Below, piece after piece: positions 1 through 9,934 of a stretch of 64,000 nt of DNA. The stretch comes from Desulfovibrio sp. G11 (lineage in GTDB: Bacteria > Desulfobacterota > Desulfovibrionia > Desulfovibrionales > Desulfovibrionaceae). Below the pieces are notes generated by a model, which was not told the DNA's origin, did not search any database, and saw only the letters and a program-made list of their open reading frames with translations. The number at the start of each line of letters is the position of its first letter. Position 1 is the first letter of the stretch. The stretch is from contig NZ_LT984798.1 in NCBI RefSeq assembly GCF_900243745.1, positions 434,001 through 498,000 of the forward strand. Reading direction: 5' to 3'. The translations under genes were made by a program, and so were the position numbers.

Positions 1-1
1 C

Positions 2-364
2 GCTTGTCTGAAAATATTTCGGTTTGAGCGCTGTTTCTGGGTATATATACTGGCTTTTTTGAGTTTTTTTTGGGTTTCCATTAATCCTGTTGATGCGCAC
101 AACATACAAAAATATTGGCACCTTGAGTCCCTGAATTTTTATCTTGTATGGCGGGTCACAGTGGCATTGCAATGGACGGCAGTTGTCATACTCTTGTCAG
201 CAGGGCTTTATCTGTTAGGGTTTCGGCATACCGTTGGTTACACCGCCCTCATTAAAATACCCCTGACCATATTTTTCATATGCGTATTTTTACAGCCAGT
301 ATTCTTATTTTTTACCCTTAACATAGAAGGGAACATATTCGGCATTCTCGGCTTACACATGTAA
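2..364 (+). CDS. Membrane protein of unknown function, 3' end only
   Basis: The frame is open from the left window edge to the TAA at 362-364, so the real start probably lies outside the window; a TTG at 59 is the first possible start inside it. The visible product is about 120 residues with three hydrophobic stretches (around window residues 11-24, 52-72 and 85-105) separated by short polar loops. That pattern suggests the C-terminal part of an inner-membrane protein. I do not recognise a family. A hairpin follows the stop at 379-408. Confidence 0.45.
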   Translation, partial: ACLKIFRFERCFWVYILAFLSFFWVSINPVDAHNIQKYWHLESLNFYLVWRVTVALQWTAVVILLSAGLYLLGFRHTVGYTALIKIPLTIFFICVFLQPVFLFFTLNIEGNIFGILGLHM

Positions 365-378
365 TGCAAACTCTTCAC

Positions 379-408
379 ACCCGCGCTTTGTTCAGCGCTT
401 GCGGGTTT
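379..408 (+). terminator. Possible terminator after the membrane-protein gene
   Basis: ACCCGC pairs with GCGGGT around an inner GCGCT/AGCGC pair, followed by only three T. It lies 15 bases past the stop codon of the preceding gene. The short T-run keeps confidence low. Confidence 0.35.
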
Positions 409-488
409 GCCCAGCAATTGCCGCCACTTTTCCCAACCATCCAGTATACATACAAAACCCTCTTCAAGTTTTCAAAGTTTCAGCCTAG

Positions 489-634
489 GGGCTGTCTCTA
501 AATAAATGATTTTGCGCCAAGGGCAAGGAAAAAGGCTTTTTTACGAAAGGAGTGTACTTTTGCGGTACATGACTGGAATAAAAAAAGCCTTTTGACGCAG
601 CCAGTTGGACAAAAGAATTAGTTAGAGACAGCCC
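489..634. mobile_element. IS5-type MITE, 146 bp, with CTAG target duplication
   Basis: The ends are perfect inverted repeats beginning GGGGCTGTCTCTA, continuing imperfectly to about 28 bp. They are bracketed by CTAG at 485-488 and 635-638. CTAG fits the YTAR target duplication known for the IS5 subgroup. There is no ORF inside. A second inner inverted repeat (about 529-541 against 581-593, AAAGGCTTTT-type) would let the whole element fold into a long hairpin. The parent element is not in this window. Confidence 0.75.
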
Positions 635-722
635 CTAGTGGGCTTTTTGCTTTATCTACTTGATGGGGGTCACAGTATTGGCGAGGGTTCGTCATAGAGC
701 ATAAGGAAGTTATAAATATACC

Positions 723-1982
723 CATTGCTGTCCGGCTAAGGGGTAACAAAAAAGTCCAAAATCTCAGCAGTATGTGGTATAAGAAGTTACCACAACAACT
801 TGCCACACAAGGAGATTTTGGACTTGAGCCATCATACTACACTCTTCTCTCAACTGCTATCCCTGATACCGGGACATGTTTTTGAAAAACTCGAACGCAA
901 GCACAAAACTGGCCGCTCTTCACGCCAATTTGGATTCAAGGAGCAATTCACCGTCATGGCCTTTATCCAACTCGCTGCAAGGCGCTCTTTACGCGATGGG
1001 CTTCGCGCCTTGGAGGCGGCCAAGAGACGGCTGTATCACCTCGGCTTGAAATCAGTAGCGCGTTCCACGGTTGCCGATGCCAACAATTCAAGGCCTGTGG
1101 AATTTTTCAAAGACCTGTTCGCTGAAATGTATGGCCTGTGCCATCTTCGTGCGCCTCGTCACAAATTCCGCTTCAAGTGCAAGCTGTACAGCATGGACGC
1201 CACCACCATCAGCCTATGCCTGTCCATCTTTCCCTGGGCGTCGTTCCGGCGGAACAAGGCTGGCGTGAAAGTAAATACCGTGCTTGACCACGATGGCTAC
1301 ATTCCCGCTTTTCTCGATATCAACAATGCCAAAACCCACGAAAGCCGCATGGCCAAAAGTCTTTCATTGCCAAAGGGTTCCATCGTCACCTTCGATAAAG
1401 GCTATATCTGCTATTCCTGGTTTCGCATGTTGACCGCGAAGGGCATTTTCTTCGTAACCCGACTGAAGAGCAATGCTGCCTATAAGCTCGTTGATCGCCG
1501 CGCCGTAGACCGGAAAACCGGGGTCACGTCCGATCACATCATTGACGTGAGCAGCCGGGGAAAAACCACTCGTCTACGCAGAATCGGCTATCGCGATGCG
1601 AAAACCGGCAAACGGTACGAATTTTTGACCAACCATTTCCGCCTGTCCGCCAAGACAATTGCTGATATCTATAAAGAACGCTGGCAAATTGAAATATTCT
1701 TCCGCGAAGTCAAACAAAATCTGCATATTAAAAGCTTTGTCGGGCGCTCGGAGAATGCGGTGCACATCCAGATTTATACGGCCCTGACCGTGTATTTACT
1801 CCTGGCCTATCAGAAATTCCTGAGCAAGCTTGGGCTGTCGGTGCAACAACTCTTCGAGCTCATTTGCTTGAATCTGTTCGGCAAGGATTCTCTGGAAGAA
1901 CTTCTGAATCCACGAAGACGAAAAACTATAAACACCTATAGTTATAGCCTGTTAGCTATGGGTGCTTAACCGGACAACATTG
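723..1982 (+). mobile_element. IS4-family insertion sequence, complete, 1260 bp
   Basis: The ends are imperfect inverted repeats: CATTGCTGTCCGGCTAAG at the left, and CAATGTTGTCCGGTTAAG read inward from the right. A 9-bp direct repeat AAATATACC flanks the element (714-722 and 1983-1991), as expected for IS4-family transposition. The element carries one intact transposase gene. The insertion lies directly against the stop codon of mdtC. A nearly identical copy in the opposite orientation starts at 63676. Confidence 0.9.
824..1969 (+). CDS. IS4-family DDE transposase
   Basis: Cut-and-paste transposase of about 381 residues. I place the start at TTG 824 because AAGGAG lies nine bases upstream and the product then begins MSHHTTLFSQLL, the typical N-terminus of this group (DUF4372 region, then Transposase_11). 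Catalytic acidic residues expected for the family are visible in YSMDATTIS, VTFDKGY and, in the Y-(2)-R-(3)-E-(6)-K signature, YKERWQIEIFFREVK. The reading frame is intact with no frameshift, so the element may still be active. An alternative upstream TTG at 800 has no ribosome-binding site. Confidence 0.9.
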   Translation: MSHHTTLFSQLLSLIPGHVFEKLERKHKTGRSSRQFGFKEQFTVMAFIQLAARRSLRDGLRALEAAKRRLYHLGLKSVARSTVADANNSRPVEFFKDLFAEMYGLCHLRAPRHKFRFKCKLYSMDATTISLCLSIFPWASFRRNKAGVKVNTVLDHDGYIPAFLDINNAKTHESRMAKSLSLPKGSIVTFDKGYICYSWFRMLTAKGIFFVTRLKSNAAYKLVDRRAVDRKTGVTSDHIIDVSSRGKTTRLRRIGYRDAKTGKRYEFLTNHFRLSAKTIADIYKERWQIEIFFREVKQNLHIKSFVGRSENAVHIQIYTALTVYLLLAYQKFLSKLGLSVQQLFELICLNLFGKDSLEELLNPRRRKTINTYSYSLLAMGA

Positions 1983-1991
1983 AAATATACC

Positions 1992-4900
1992 CTATGTCCT
2001 TCTGCTCAAAACCTGCAATCTGCGCGCCACGGCTTCACCGTAGCGCAGGCGCCACCACCAGCGGCGTGTGCGCAGGCGGGCGCGGTCCAGGCACAGGTAG
2101 ACCACGGGCGTGGTGTACAACGTCAAAAGCTGGCTCATGAGCAGCCCCCCCACAATGGTCACGCCCAGCGGCTGCCGGATCTCCGCGCCGTCGCCCTGCC
2201 CCAGCACAAGCGGCACAGCGCCGAAAATGGCGGCAGCCGTGGTCATCATGATTGGCCGAAAACGCAACAAGCAGGCCTCATAAATGGCTTTGTCCGGCGG
2301 CAGATTGCGGCTGCGCGAGGCTTCAAGGGCAAAGTCGATCATCATGATGGCGTTCTTTTTGACAATACCGCACAGCAGCAGCACGCCGATAAGCGCTATG
2401 ACGCTGAATTCCAGCTTGAAAAGCATCAGTGCCAGCAAGGCCCCGCCCCCGGCTGAAGGCAAGGTGGATAAAATGGTCAGGGGATGGATAAGGCTTTCGT
2501 ACAGTACGCCAAGCACTATATACAGGGCCGCCAGGGCCGCCAGAATGAGAACCACCTGATTGCCCGCAGTATCGCTGAACATTTTGGCAGTTCCCTGAAA
2601 ACTGCCCACAATGGAAGACGGTACGCCGAGCCGCACCCGCGCCTCTTCAATGGCCTCCTGCGCCTGCGAGAGGGCAATCCCCGGCGCAAGGTTGAATGAC
2701 AGGGTGATGGCCGCAAACTGTCCCTGATGCGAAACCGAAAGGGGCGCAAATGACGGCGCTACCTCGGCCACCCCAAGCAGCGGCACAAGCCCGTCCTTGC
2801 CGGACAGGTAGACCTTGCCCAGCGCCTCCTCGCTTTGCAGCCAGTTTTCAGCGTATTCCAGCACCACACGATACTGGTTTTTGTCCCGATAGATGGTGGA
2901 AACCTGGCTTTGACCAAAGGCATTGCCCAGGGCTGCGTCCACATCCTTCATGCTCAGGCCGTGCCGCGCCAGGGCATCACGGCTGACCGTAACCATAGTT
3001 TGCAGGCCCCGCTCTTCAATATCGCTGTCCACGTCCTTGAACTGGGGCAGGTCCGCCAGAGCCTGCTGCATGCGGCGTCCCCAGGTACGCAGGTCGTCCA
3101 GCGTGTCGGCTTGCAGGGTATACTGATATTGCGCGCGCGAACTGCGCCCGCCCATCATGATGTCCTGTGCAGGTTGTAAAAAAATCTGCAAACCCGGCTC
3201 GCCGGAAAGTTTGCCGCGCAGCCTGCCTATAACGGCCTGCGCGCCGACTTTGCGCTCTTCCAGCGGCTTGAGGGCGATGAACACCCCGCCACCGCCACGG
3301 CCACCGGAAATATGGGCTGAAACCTGCCGCACCGCCGGGTCGGCGCGGATAACTTCCACAAGCTTTGCCAGCTTGCTTTGCATGGCCTGAAACGACGCGC
3401 TCTGGTCGGCGCGGATGCCGCCAATGATGACGCCGGTATCCTGCATGGGGAAAAATCCCTTGGGCACAATGATGTACATCCATACATTGGCCGCCACCAC
3501 CAGCAGCAGGACGAACATGGTCAGGCGCGGATGCCGCAGCACCACAGGCAGACTGCGGGCGTAGCCCGACTGCATGCCCGCAAGTACCCTGCCCCAGGCA
3601 TCACCCATCCCCGAAAAAAAACACCGCGCCGCATTCCATGCACGGTTTTTGCCCCAAAACACCGGCTTCAGGACCGCCGCAGAACTTCCGGCCGAGGGCA
3701 ATGCAGGCTCGGGCGCAGAACCATCGGGCTGGCTGGCACGAATGGGCCGCAACAGCCTGGCGCACATCATGGGCGTTGTGGTAAGCGAAACCACCATAGA
3801 TACCAGCACCGCCGTGGTCAGCACCACAGAAAATTCCCGGAACAACCGGCCCACCACGCCGCCCATAAACAAAATGGGGGCAAATACCGCCACAAGGGAA
3901 AGGGAAATGGAAACAACGGTAAAACCCACCTCCCGCGCGCCGCGCAGGGCGGCCCGCATGGGGCTTTCGCCAAGCTCAAGACGCCGGACGATATTTTCCA
4001 GCACCACAATGGCGTCATCCACCACAAAACCGGTGGAAACCGTAAGTGCCATGAGCGAAAGATTGTCCAGACTGTAGCCGCACAGGTACATGACGCCGAA
4101 CGTGGCAATAAGGGATACCGGAGCCGCCACCGCCGGAATGCAGGTGGCCCGGCCGTTGCGCAGAAAAAGAAAGGTCACCAGCACCACCAGCGCCATGGCC
4201 AGCATCAGGCTTTTTTCCACCTCGTGCAAAGACGCGCGGATGGTCAGCGAGCGGTCCATGCGCAGGCTCAGGTCCGCACTTTCCGGCAGCCAGGAGCGCA
4301 ACTGGGGCAGCATGTCCTTCACCCTGTCCACAGTTTCGATGATATTGGCGCCGGGAGAACGGAACACAATGAGCAGTACAGCCGGCTGGCCGTTGGACAC
4401 CGCCATGTTGCGCACATCCTGGGAGCTGTCTTTGACCTGCGCCACATCTTCGAGACGAATGACCCTGTCGCCCTTGCGCCCCACAACAAGCGACCTGTAA
4501 TCATCCGCCTGATGCAACTGGTCGTTGGCCCCCACCAGCCAGTAGTTCTGCTCGCTCTCTATCTGGCCCTTGGGCAGGTAGGCATTGGCAGCGGCCAGCG
4601 CCCTGCGCACATCGGCCATGCTCAGGCCCGCCCGGCTCAAGGCATCGGGGATGACCTCCACACGCACGGCAGGCAACGCCCCGCCGCCCACCACAACTTC
4701 GCCCACGCCCGCCAGCTGGGATATCTTTTGCGCCAGCACCGTGGAGGCCGCATCATACAGTTGTGAGCGGGTCAGTACGTCCGAGGTGACGGACAAGATC
4801 ATGATGGGCGCACCCGCCGGGTTCACCTTGCGGTAAGACGGGTTGGACGGCATAGTGGGCAGGGTTGAACGCGCGGCATTGATGGCTGACTGCACATCAC

Positions 4901-5321
4901 GGGCAGCGCCGTCGATATTGCGGTCCAGGTCAAACTGCAAAATAACATTGGTGGAGCCGAGGCTGCTGCTTGACGTCATTTCCGTCACCCCGGCGATGCG
5001 CCCCAGGGCGCGCTCCAGCGGGGTCGCCACAGTGGCGGCCATAGTTTCCGCGCCTGCGCCGGGCATGCGCGCCCGCACCATAACCACGGGAAAATCCGTT
5101 TCCGGCAGCGGGGCCACGGGCAGCAGGCCAAAGGCCACCAGCCCCGCCAGGGTGATGGCGATGGTCAGAAGAACGGTGGCGACAGGCCGCCGGATAAAGG
5201 GCGCAGAAATATTCAGGGGCAAATCAGCAGGTCCCAGGCGATGCCCGCGCACGGGCTTTTTACGAACCTGCTGCGCCGCGTCATGAGTATTTTCATGCGG
5301 GGCGCTGTGAGGGGCGCTCAT
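1992..5321 (-). CDS. mdtC: RND efflux pump inner-membrane subunit, MdtC-like
   Basis: Proton-driven multidrug exporter subunit of 1109 residues, in the range of the AcrB/MdtBC family (about 1025-1050) plus an N-terminal extension of some 35 residues before the first membrane helix. Twelve helices are expected; visible landmarks are the first helix after [11 protein letters not shown], the TM4 motif [10 protein letters not shown] with its proton-relay acidic pair, and [12 protein letters not shown] near TM10. Two large periplasmic porter domains sit between TM1-2 and TM7-8. Its ATG overlaps the mdtB stop by four bases, so the two are translationally coupled; MdtB and MdtC form a heterotrimer in Escherichia coli. 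The stop codon at 1992-1994 abuts the IS4 target duplication but is intact. Confidence 0.88.
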   Translation of the reverse strand: MSAPHSAPHENTHDAAQQVRKKPVRGHRLGPADLPLNISAPFIRRPVATVLLTIAITLAGLVAFGLLPVAPLPETDFPVVMVRARMPGAGAETMAATVATPLERALGRIAGVTEMTSSSSLGSTNVILQFDLDRNIDGAARDVQSAINAARSTLPTMPSNPSYRKVNPAGAPIMILSVTSDVLTRSQLYDAASTVLAQKISQLAGVGEVVVGGGALPAVRVEVIPDALSRAGLSMADVRRALAAANAYLPKGQIESEQNYWLVGANDQLHQADDYRSLVVGRKGDRVIRLEDVAQVKDSSQDVRNMAVSNGQPAVLLIVFRSPGANIIETVDRVKDMLPQLRSWLPESADLSLRMDRSLTIRASLHEVEKSLMLAMALVVLVTFLFLRNGRATCIPAVAAPVSLIATFGVMYLCGYSLDNLSLMALTVSTGFVVDDAIVVLENIVRRLELGESPMRAALRGAREVGFTVVSISLSLVAVFAPILFMGGVVGRLFREFSVVLTTAVLVSMVVSLTTTPMMCARLLRPIRASQPDGSAPEPALPSAGSSAAVLKPVFWGKNRAWNAARCFFSGMGDAWGRVLAGMQSGYARSLPVVLRHPRLTMFVLLLVVAANVWMYIIVPKGFFPMQDTGVIIGGIRADQSASFQAMQSKLAKLVEVIRADPAVRQVSAHISGGRGGGGVFIALKPLEERKVGAQAVIGRLRGKLSGEPGLQIFLQPAQDIMMGGRSSRAQYQYTLQADTLDDLRTWGRRMQQALADLPQFKDVDSDIEERGLQTMVTVSRDALARHGLSMKDVDAALGNAFGQSQVSTIYRDKNQYRVVLEYAENWLQSEEALGKVYLSGKDGLVPLLGVAEVAPSFAPLSVSHQGQFAAITLSFNLAPGIALSQAQEAIEEARVRLGVPSSIVGSFQGTAKMFSDTAGNQVVLILAALAALYIVLGVLYESLIHPLTILSTLPSAGGGALLALMLFKLEFSVIALIGVLLLCGIVKKNAIMMIDFALEASRSRNLPPDKAIYEACLLRFRPIMMTTAAAIFGAVPLVLGQGDGAEIRQPLGVTIVGGLLMSQLLTLYTTPVVYLCLDRARLRTRRWWWRLRYGEAVARRLQVLSRRT

Positions 5322-8300
5322 GTCCTGCTCCCGCCCGGCATGGCGCTTCCGCGGGCAGGGACGTCAGCCGCCCCATCGCCCCCCGATGCGTCCCCCCAGA
5401 CGTTCACCGGCTCGACCGCCTCATGAAGGCCATTTCCCCCATCCAGCGTATCTTCTGCATCAGATGCAGCCCCGCCACTACCCGCAGCTGCCGCCCCCCT
5501 GCCGCGCACCCGGCGGCTCAGACGATCGAACCACAGGTATATCACCGGGGTGGTAAAGAGCGTCAGCACCTGACTGACGATCAGGCCGCCCACCATGGTC
5601 ACGCCCAGAGGCCGCCGCAGTTCGGCGCCCATGCCCCAGCCGAGCATGAGGGGCAACGCGCCGAGCAGGGCCGCCATGGTCGTCATGAGAATGGGACGCA
5701 AACGCAGCAGACACGCCTGCCGTATGGCCGCCAGCGGCTCCTTGCCTTCATTGCGCTCGGCATCCAGCGCAAAGTCGATCATCATGATGGCATTCTTTTT
5801 AACAATACCGATAAGCAGGATAATGCCGATAATACCCACAACCCCAAGTTCCATACCGGCCAGCATGAGCGCCAGCAAGGCCCCCACTCCGGCCGACGGC
5901 AGGGTGGAAAGAATGGTTACCGGGTGAATATAGCTTTCATACAGCACGCCCAGAACAATATACATGGTCACAATGGCCGCCAGGATAAGCCAGACCTGAT
6001 TATTGGTGGACGCCATGAAAGCCTGGGTGGCCCCCTGAAACTGGATGCGCAGCGAATCCGGAACCTGAAGATGCTCAAAGGTGCTGTTGACAGCAGCCAC
6101 AGCCGCCCCCAGCGAGGAATCCTGCGCCACATTGAAAGCAATGGTGGCTACGGGAAACTGCCCCTGCCGCGCAATGGAAAGCTGGGTGGGCCGTTCCTCA
6201 ATGGTGGCGATGCTCGTCAGCGGCACCGGCTTGCCGTCACCGCCCTTGACGTAGATGTTTTCCATGTCTCCGGGACCCTGCCGAAAGCGCGGGGCCACCT
6301 CAAGCACAACCTTGTACTGGTTGGTCTGGGTGAAGATGGTGGAAATCAGCCTCTGGCCCAGGGCGTCATACAGGGCGTTGTCTATGTCCGCCATGCTGAT
6401 GCCGAGCCGTCCGGCGGCGTCGCGATTGATGTTGAGCCAGGCCATGCGGCCCGGAGCCTGATAGTCGCTGGTCACAAGCTCCAGTTCGGGCTGCTGCCTG
6501 AGGGCCTCAACCATGCGCCGCGCCCAGGTGTCCAGTTGCGCCCTGTCCAGCGCCTCCACCGTCAACTGGTACTGGCTGCGGGAAACACGGTCTTCAATGG
6601 TCAGGTCCTGCACCGGCTGCAGATACAGGGTCATGCCCGGCAGGGACGCGGCCCTGTCCATAATGCGTCGGGCAATGGCCGGAGCGCGGGCGTCCCGATC
6701 GGCCAGCGGGCGCAGCTCTATGGTCAGGCGTGAGGTGGCCATGGTCTGGTTGATGCCGTCCACTCCCACAAAAAAAACCACGCTTTCCACGGCCGGATCT
6801 TCAAGAATCACTTCGGCAAGTTCGCGCTGGCGACCGGCCATGGCCTTGAAGGAGGTGTCCTGCGGAGCCTCGGCCATGCCCTGGATAACGCCCGTATCCT
6901 GCACGGGAAAAAAGCCCTTGGGCACGACAATGTAAAGCAGCACGGTAAGCGCCAGAGTACCCACGGCCACGGCCAGGGTCAGGCCCTGATGCGCCAGCAC
7001 CCAGTCAAGCCGGTGCTCGTACCAGCCAAGCAGCCGGGCAAAAAAGCGCCCTTCACCCTTACGGTCCGCAGAGCGCGCTGGCCGCAGCATGACCGCGCAC
7101 AGCATGGGCGTGAGCGTGAGCGAAATGACTGCGGAAATAAGAATGGTCACGGCCAGGGTAACGGCGAATTCACGAAAAAGCCGCCCCACAACATCCCCCA
7201 TAAAAAGCAGGGGAATAAGCACGGCCACCAGCGAAACGGTAAGGGATATGATGGTAAAGCCGATCTGCCCCGCGCCCGTAAGCGCGGCTTGAAGCGGGCG
7301 CATGCCCTTCTCGAGATAGCGGGAAATATTTTCTATGACCACAATGGCATCGTCCACCACAAAGCCTGTGGCGATAACAAGAGCCATAAGAGTAAGGTTG
7401 TTGAGGGAATAGCCCGCAAGATGCATGACGCCCAGCGACCCCACCAGCGAAAGCGGCACGGCCAGCGCCGGAATGATCGTGGCCTGCGCATTGCGCAAAA
7501 ACAGCCAGATGACCCAGATGACAAGGCCCACGGCCAGCAGCAGTTCCAGTTGCACGTCGTGCACCGTGGCGCGGATGGTGGTGGTGCGGTCCGTCACCAC
7601 GCGCACCTCGACGTTGCCGGGCATGGTTTGCTGCAATACGGGCAGAAGCCGCGTCACGCTGTCGGCCACGCCGATGACGTTGGCGCCGGGCTGGCGCTGC
7701 ACGGAAAGCACGATGGCCGGGCGAAAGCCCAGGCCCTGCCCCGCCACATAGGCCGCCAGACGTGCATTTTCAGCCCCTTCCACCACCTCGGCCACATCTT
7801 GCAGGCGCAGGGGCGCGCCGTCCTTGTAGCCTATGATGGCACGGGCGTATTCCTCGGCCGAGGCAAGCTGGTCATTGGCATCAATGGTGCTCGCGCGCTC
7901 CGGGCCGTCAAAGCTGCCTTTGGCGTCATTGACATTGGCCTTTGCAATGGCAGTGCGCACATCGGCCAGGGTGAGGCCCGCATTGGCCAAAGCCCTGGGA
8001 TTCATCTGCACGCGCACGGCCGGGCGCTGCCCCCCCGACAGGGTGACCAGACCGACGCCCGGCAACTGTGAAATTTTCTGGGCCATGCGCGTGTCGACCA
8101 GGTCTTCAAGGCGGGTCAGGGGCATGGCGTCGCTGACTACCGCCAGTGTAATGACCGGCGGATCCGCCGGGTTTACCTTGTTGTAAACAGGCGGCGTGGG
8201 CAGGTCTGCGGGCAGCAGATTATCGGCCGCGTTGATGGCCGCCTGCACTTCCTGCTCGGCCACATCAAGAGCCATGGACAGGTCAAACTGCAGGGTAATG

Positions 8301-8569
8301 ACCGAAGCCCCGGCCGAAGAAAGGGAACTCATCTGCACAAGGCCGGACATGGTGCCGAACTGGCGCTCCAGCGGCGCGGTCACCACCGAGGCCATCACAT
8401 CGGGCGAAGCCCCCGGGTAGAGGGTCTGCACCTGGATGGTGGGGTAATCGATCTGTGGCAGGGCCGCCACGGGCAGATAACGATAGCCCAGCAGGCCGGA
8501 AAGAAGCAGGGCCACCATGAGCAGAGACGTGGCTATGGGCCGGAGAATAAAAATGCGGGAAAGATTCAT
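5318..8569 (-). CDS. mdtB: RND efflux pump inner-membrane subunit, MdtB-like
   Basis: Resistance-nodulation-division transporter of 1083 residues, partner of the downstream MdtC-like subunit. It begins [18 protein letters not shown], the usual cytoplasmic start plus TM1, and carries [14 protein letters not shown] in TM4 and [15 protein letters not shown] in TM10. The last 45 or so residues are Gly/Ala/Asp-rich and are an extension beyond the family's usual end. The gene lies 42 bases downstream of the mdtA-like gene. Two different RND subunits under one adaptor is the MdtABC arrangement. Confidence 0.88.
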   Translation of the reverse strand: MNLSRIFILRPIATSLLMVALLLSGLLGYRYLPVAALPQIDYPTIQVQTLYPGASPDVMASVVTAPLERQFGTMSGLVQMSSLSSAGASVITLQFDLSMALDVAEQEVQAAINAADNLLPADLPTPPVYNKVNPADPPVITLAVVSDAMPLTRLEDLVDTRMAQKISQLPGVGLVTLSGGQRPAVRVQMNPRALANAGLTLADVRTAIAKANVNDAKGSFDGPERASTIDANDQLASAEEYARAIIGYKDGAPLRLQDVAEVVEGAENARLAAYVAGQGLGFRPAIVLSVQRQPGANVIGVADSVTRLLPVLQQTMPGNVEVRVVTDRTTTIRATVHDVQLELLLAVGLVIWVIWLFLRNAQATIIPALAVPLSLVGSLGVMHLAGYSLNNLTLMALVIATGFVVDDAIVVIENISRYLEKGMRPLQAALTGAGQIGFTIISLTVSLVAVLIPLLFMGDVVGRLFREFAVTLAVTILISAVISLTLTPMLCAVMLRPARSADRKGEGRFFARLLGWYEHRLDWVLAHQGLTLAVAVGTLALTVLLYIVVPKGFFPVQDTGVIQGMAEAPQDTSFKAMAGRQRELAEVILEDPAVESVVFFVGVDGINQTMATSRLTIELRPLADRDARAPAIARRIMDRAASLPGMTLYLQPVQDLTIEDRVSRSQYQLTVEALDRAQLDTWARRMVEALRQQPELELVTSDYQAPGRMAWLNINRDAAGRLGISMADIDNALYDALGQRLISTIFTQTNQYKVVLEVAPRFRQGPGDMENIYVKGGDGKPVPLTSIATIEERPTQLSIARQGQFPVATIAFNVAQDSSLGAAVAAVNSTFEHLQVPDSLRIQFQGATQAFMASTNNQVWLILAAIVTMYIVLGVLYESYIHPVTILSTLPSAGVGALLALMLAGMELGVVGIIGIILLIGIVKKNAIMMIDFALDAERNEGKEPLAAIRQACLLRLRPILMTTMAALLGALPLMLGWGMGAELRRPLGVTMVGGLIVSQVLTLFTTPVIYLWFDRLSRRVRGRGAAAAGSGGAASDAEDTLDGGNGLHEAVEPVNVWGDASGGDGAADVPARGSAMPGGSRT

Positions 8570-8611
8570 GGCGGCATATATCCTGTGAGCCGGAGCGGCA
8601 CGAAAAAAAGC

Positions 8612-9934
8612 TTACGGTGCCCCGCCCGTGCCAGGAGCTGGCCCGGCCGGAGACGATGCGCCAGCGGATGGCGGAGTGCCGGGAGCGAACGCCGAAGCGG
8701 CGTCCGGGCCGTTTTCGGGCGCGGCATCGGCGCTTTCGGCCCTGGGCGTTTCCGTGGTGGCCGCAACGCGCACGGCAATGCCTTCGCGCAGGCGGTCCAG
8801 ACCGTCGACCACCACTTTTTCTCCAGGTTCAAGTCCTTTTTCAATGACCGTCAGGCCGCCGGCACTGATGCCCGGCGTGACCAGGCGCAGTTCCGCCTCA
8901 TCCCCACCCTTTTCACCCTGGCGCACCACATAGACATACGCGCCGCGCCTGCCAAGCTGCACCGCAGCGGCGGGAACCGTAATCGCGTCATGCAGCACGC
9001 GCACCAAAAGCCTGGCGTTGACAAACTGGTTGGGATACAGCGCTTTGTCCTTGTTGGGAAAAACTGCCTTGAGGCGCACTGTGCCCGTGGCGCTGTCTAT
9101 CTGGTTATCAAGAGAAATCAGGCGGCCTGTGCCCAGCAGGTGCTTCTGCTCCCTGTCCCAGGCCTGAACCGCCAGACGGTGCGGGGCAGGCTGCGCTTCA
9201 GCACGGCGCAGGGCCTGCACAACCAGCGGCACCTGACTTTCGGGCAGGGTAAAAATGACGTCACATGGGCTGATTTCAGTAATGCGCACAAGCCCGCCGG
9301 AGTCCGAGCTTTTGATCATATTGCCCTCGTCCACATTACGCAGGCCGAGACGGCCGCTGATGGGTGCGGTAATCCGGCTGTATTCCAGTTGCAGGCGCGC
9401 AGAATCCACGGCGGCCTGGTCAGCTTCAACCGTGCCTTCGTACTGACGCACCAGCGCACGTTGCGTTTCATACTGCTGGGCGGCGATAAAACTGCCCTGA
9501 ACAAGTTTGGCGTAGCGGGAAAGGTCTTTGCGCGCGTTTTCAAGCTGGGCCTTGTCTCTGGCAAGGTTGCCCAGGGCCTGGTCAAGGCTGGCCTGAAAAG
9601 GACGCGGGTCAATCTCGGCCAACAGGTCTCCGGCCTTCACGCGCTGGCCCTCGGCAAAGTGCAGGCGCAGCAACTGCCCGTCCACCCGGCTGGTCACAAG
9701 CACATCACCGGAAGGCAGCACCGTACCGAGACCATTGAGAAAATGAGGTACATTCTGGGCCAGGGCGGCGGCCACACGCACCGGCGGCGCATCCATGCTC
9801 ATGTCCGGGCGGCCCGCTCCCCTGCCCAACAGTTTCCAGCCCGCGGCAAGAGCCAGAAGGGCCAGTATCAGGACCACAGCCTTGCGGCGTCCTGAAAGCA
9901 GGCCGGAAACAGGCCTATGTTGAATAACGGGCAT
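8612..9934 (-). CDS. mdtA: Periplasmic adaptor (membrane fusion protein), MdtA-like
   Basis: Membrane fusion protein of 440 residues that would link the RND pump to an outer-membrane channel. A single N-terminal hydrophobic segment (residues about 18-35) anchors it. It is followed by a first barrel/lipoyl half (VTSRVDGQLLRLHFAEGQ), a helical hairpin (LDQALGNLARDKAQLENARKD), the second lipoyl half (ITAPISGRLGLRNVDEG) and the beta-barrel and membrane-proximal domains. The last 45 residues are Pro/Ala-rich and low complexity. The start ATG overlaps the kinase stop (TAATG), so translation is coupled. No TolC-like outer-membrane gene is in the window. Confidence 0.88.
   Translation of the reverse strand: MPVIQHRPVSGLLSGRRKAVVLILALLALAAGWKLLGRGAGRPDMSMDAPPVRVAAALAQNVPHFLNGLGTVLPSGDVLVTSRVDGQLLRLHFAEGQRVKAGDLLAEIDPRPFQASLDQALGNLARDKAQLENARKDLSRYAKLVQGSFIAAQQYETQRALVRQYEGTVEADQAAVDSARLQLEYSRITAPISGRLGLRNVDEGNMIKSSDSGGLVRITEISPCDVIFTLPESQVPLVVQALRRAEAQPAPHRLAVQAWDREQKHLLGTGRLISLDNQIDSATGTVRLKAVFPNKDKALYPNQFVNARLLVRVLHDAITVPAAAVQLGRRGAYVYVVRQGEKGGDEAELRLVTPGISAGGLTVIEKGLEPGEKVVVDGLDRLREGIAVRVAATTETPRAESADAAPENGPDAASAFAPGTPPSAGASSPAGPAPGTGGAP

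Larger units (their letters stand above)
365..722. other. Gene-free stretch containing a MITE
   Basis: No credible gene lies between the membrane-protein stop and the IS4 element. The stretch holds the hairpin at 379-408 and the MITE at 489-634. The remainder, 639-713, shows nothing recognisable; before the IS4 insertion it was the DNA just downstream of mdtC. Confidence 0.6.

Noticed and set aside
3378-4766. Plus-strand open frame of 462 codons opposite mdtC
   Set aside because: Composition is His/Gln/Arg/Gly-rich, as typical antisense shadow of a GC-rich gene; no ribosome-binding site and mdtC on the other strand is unmistakable.
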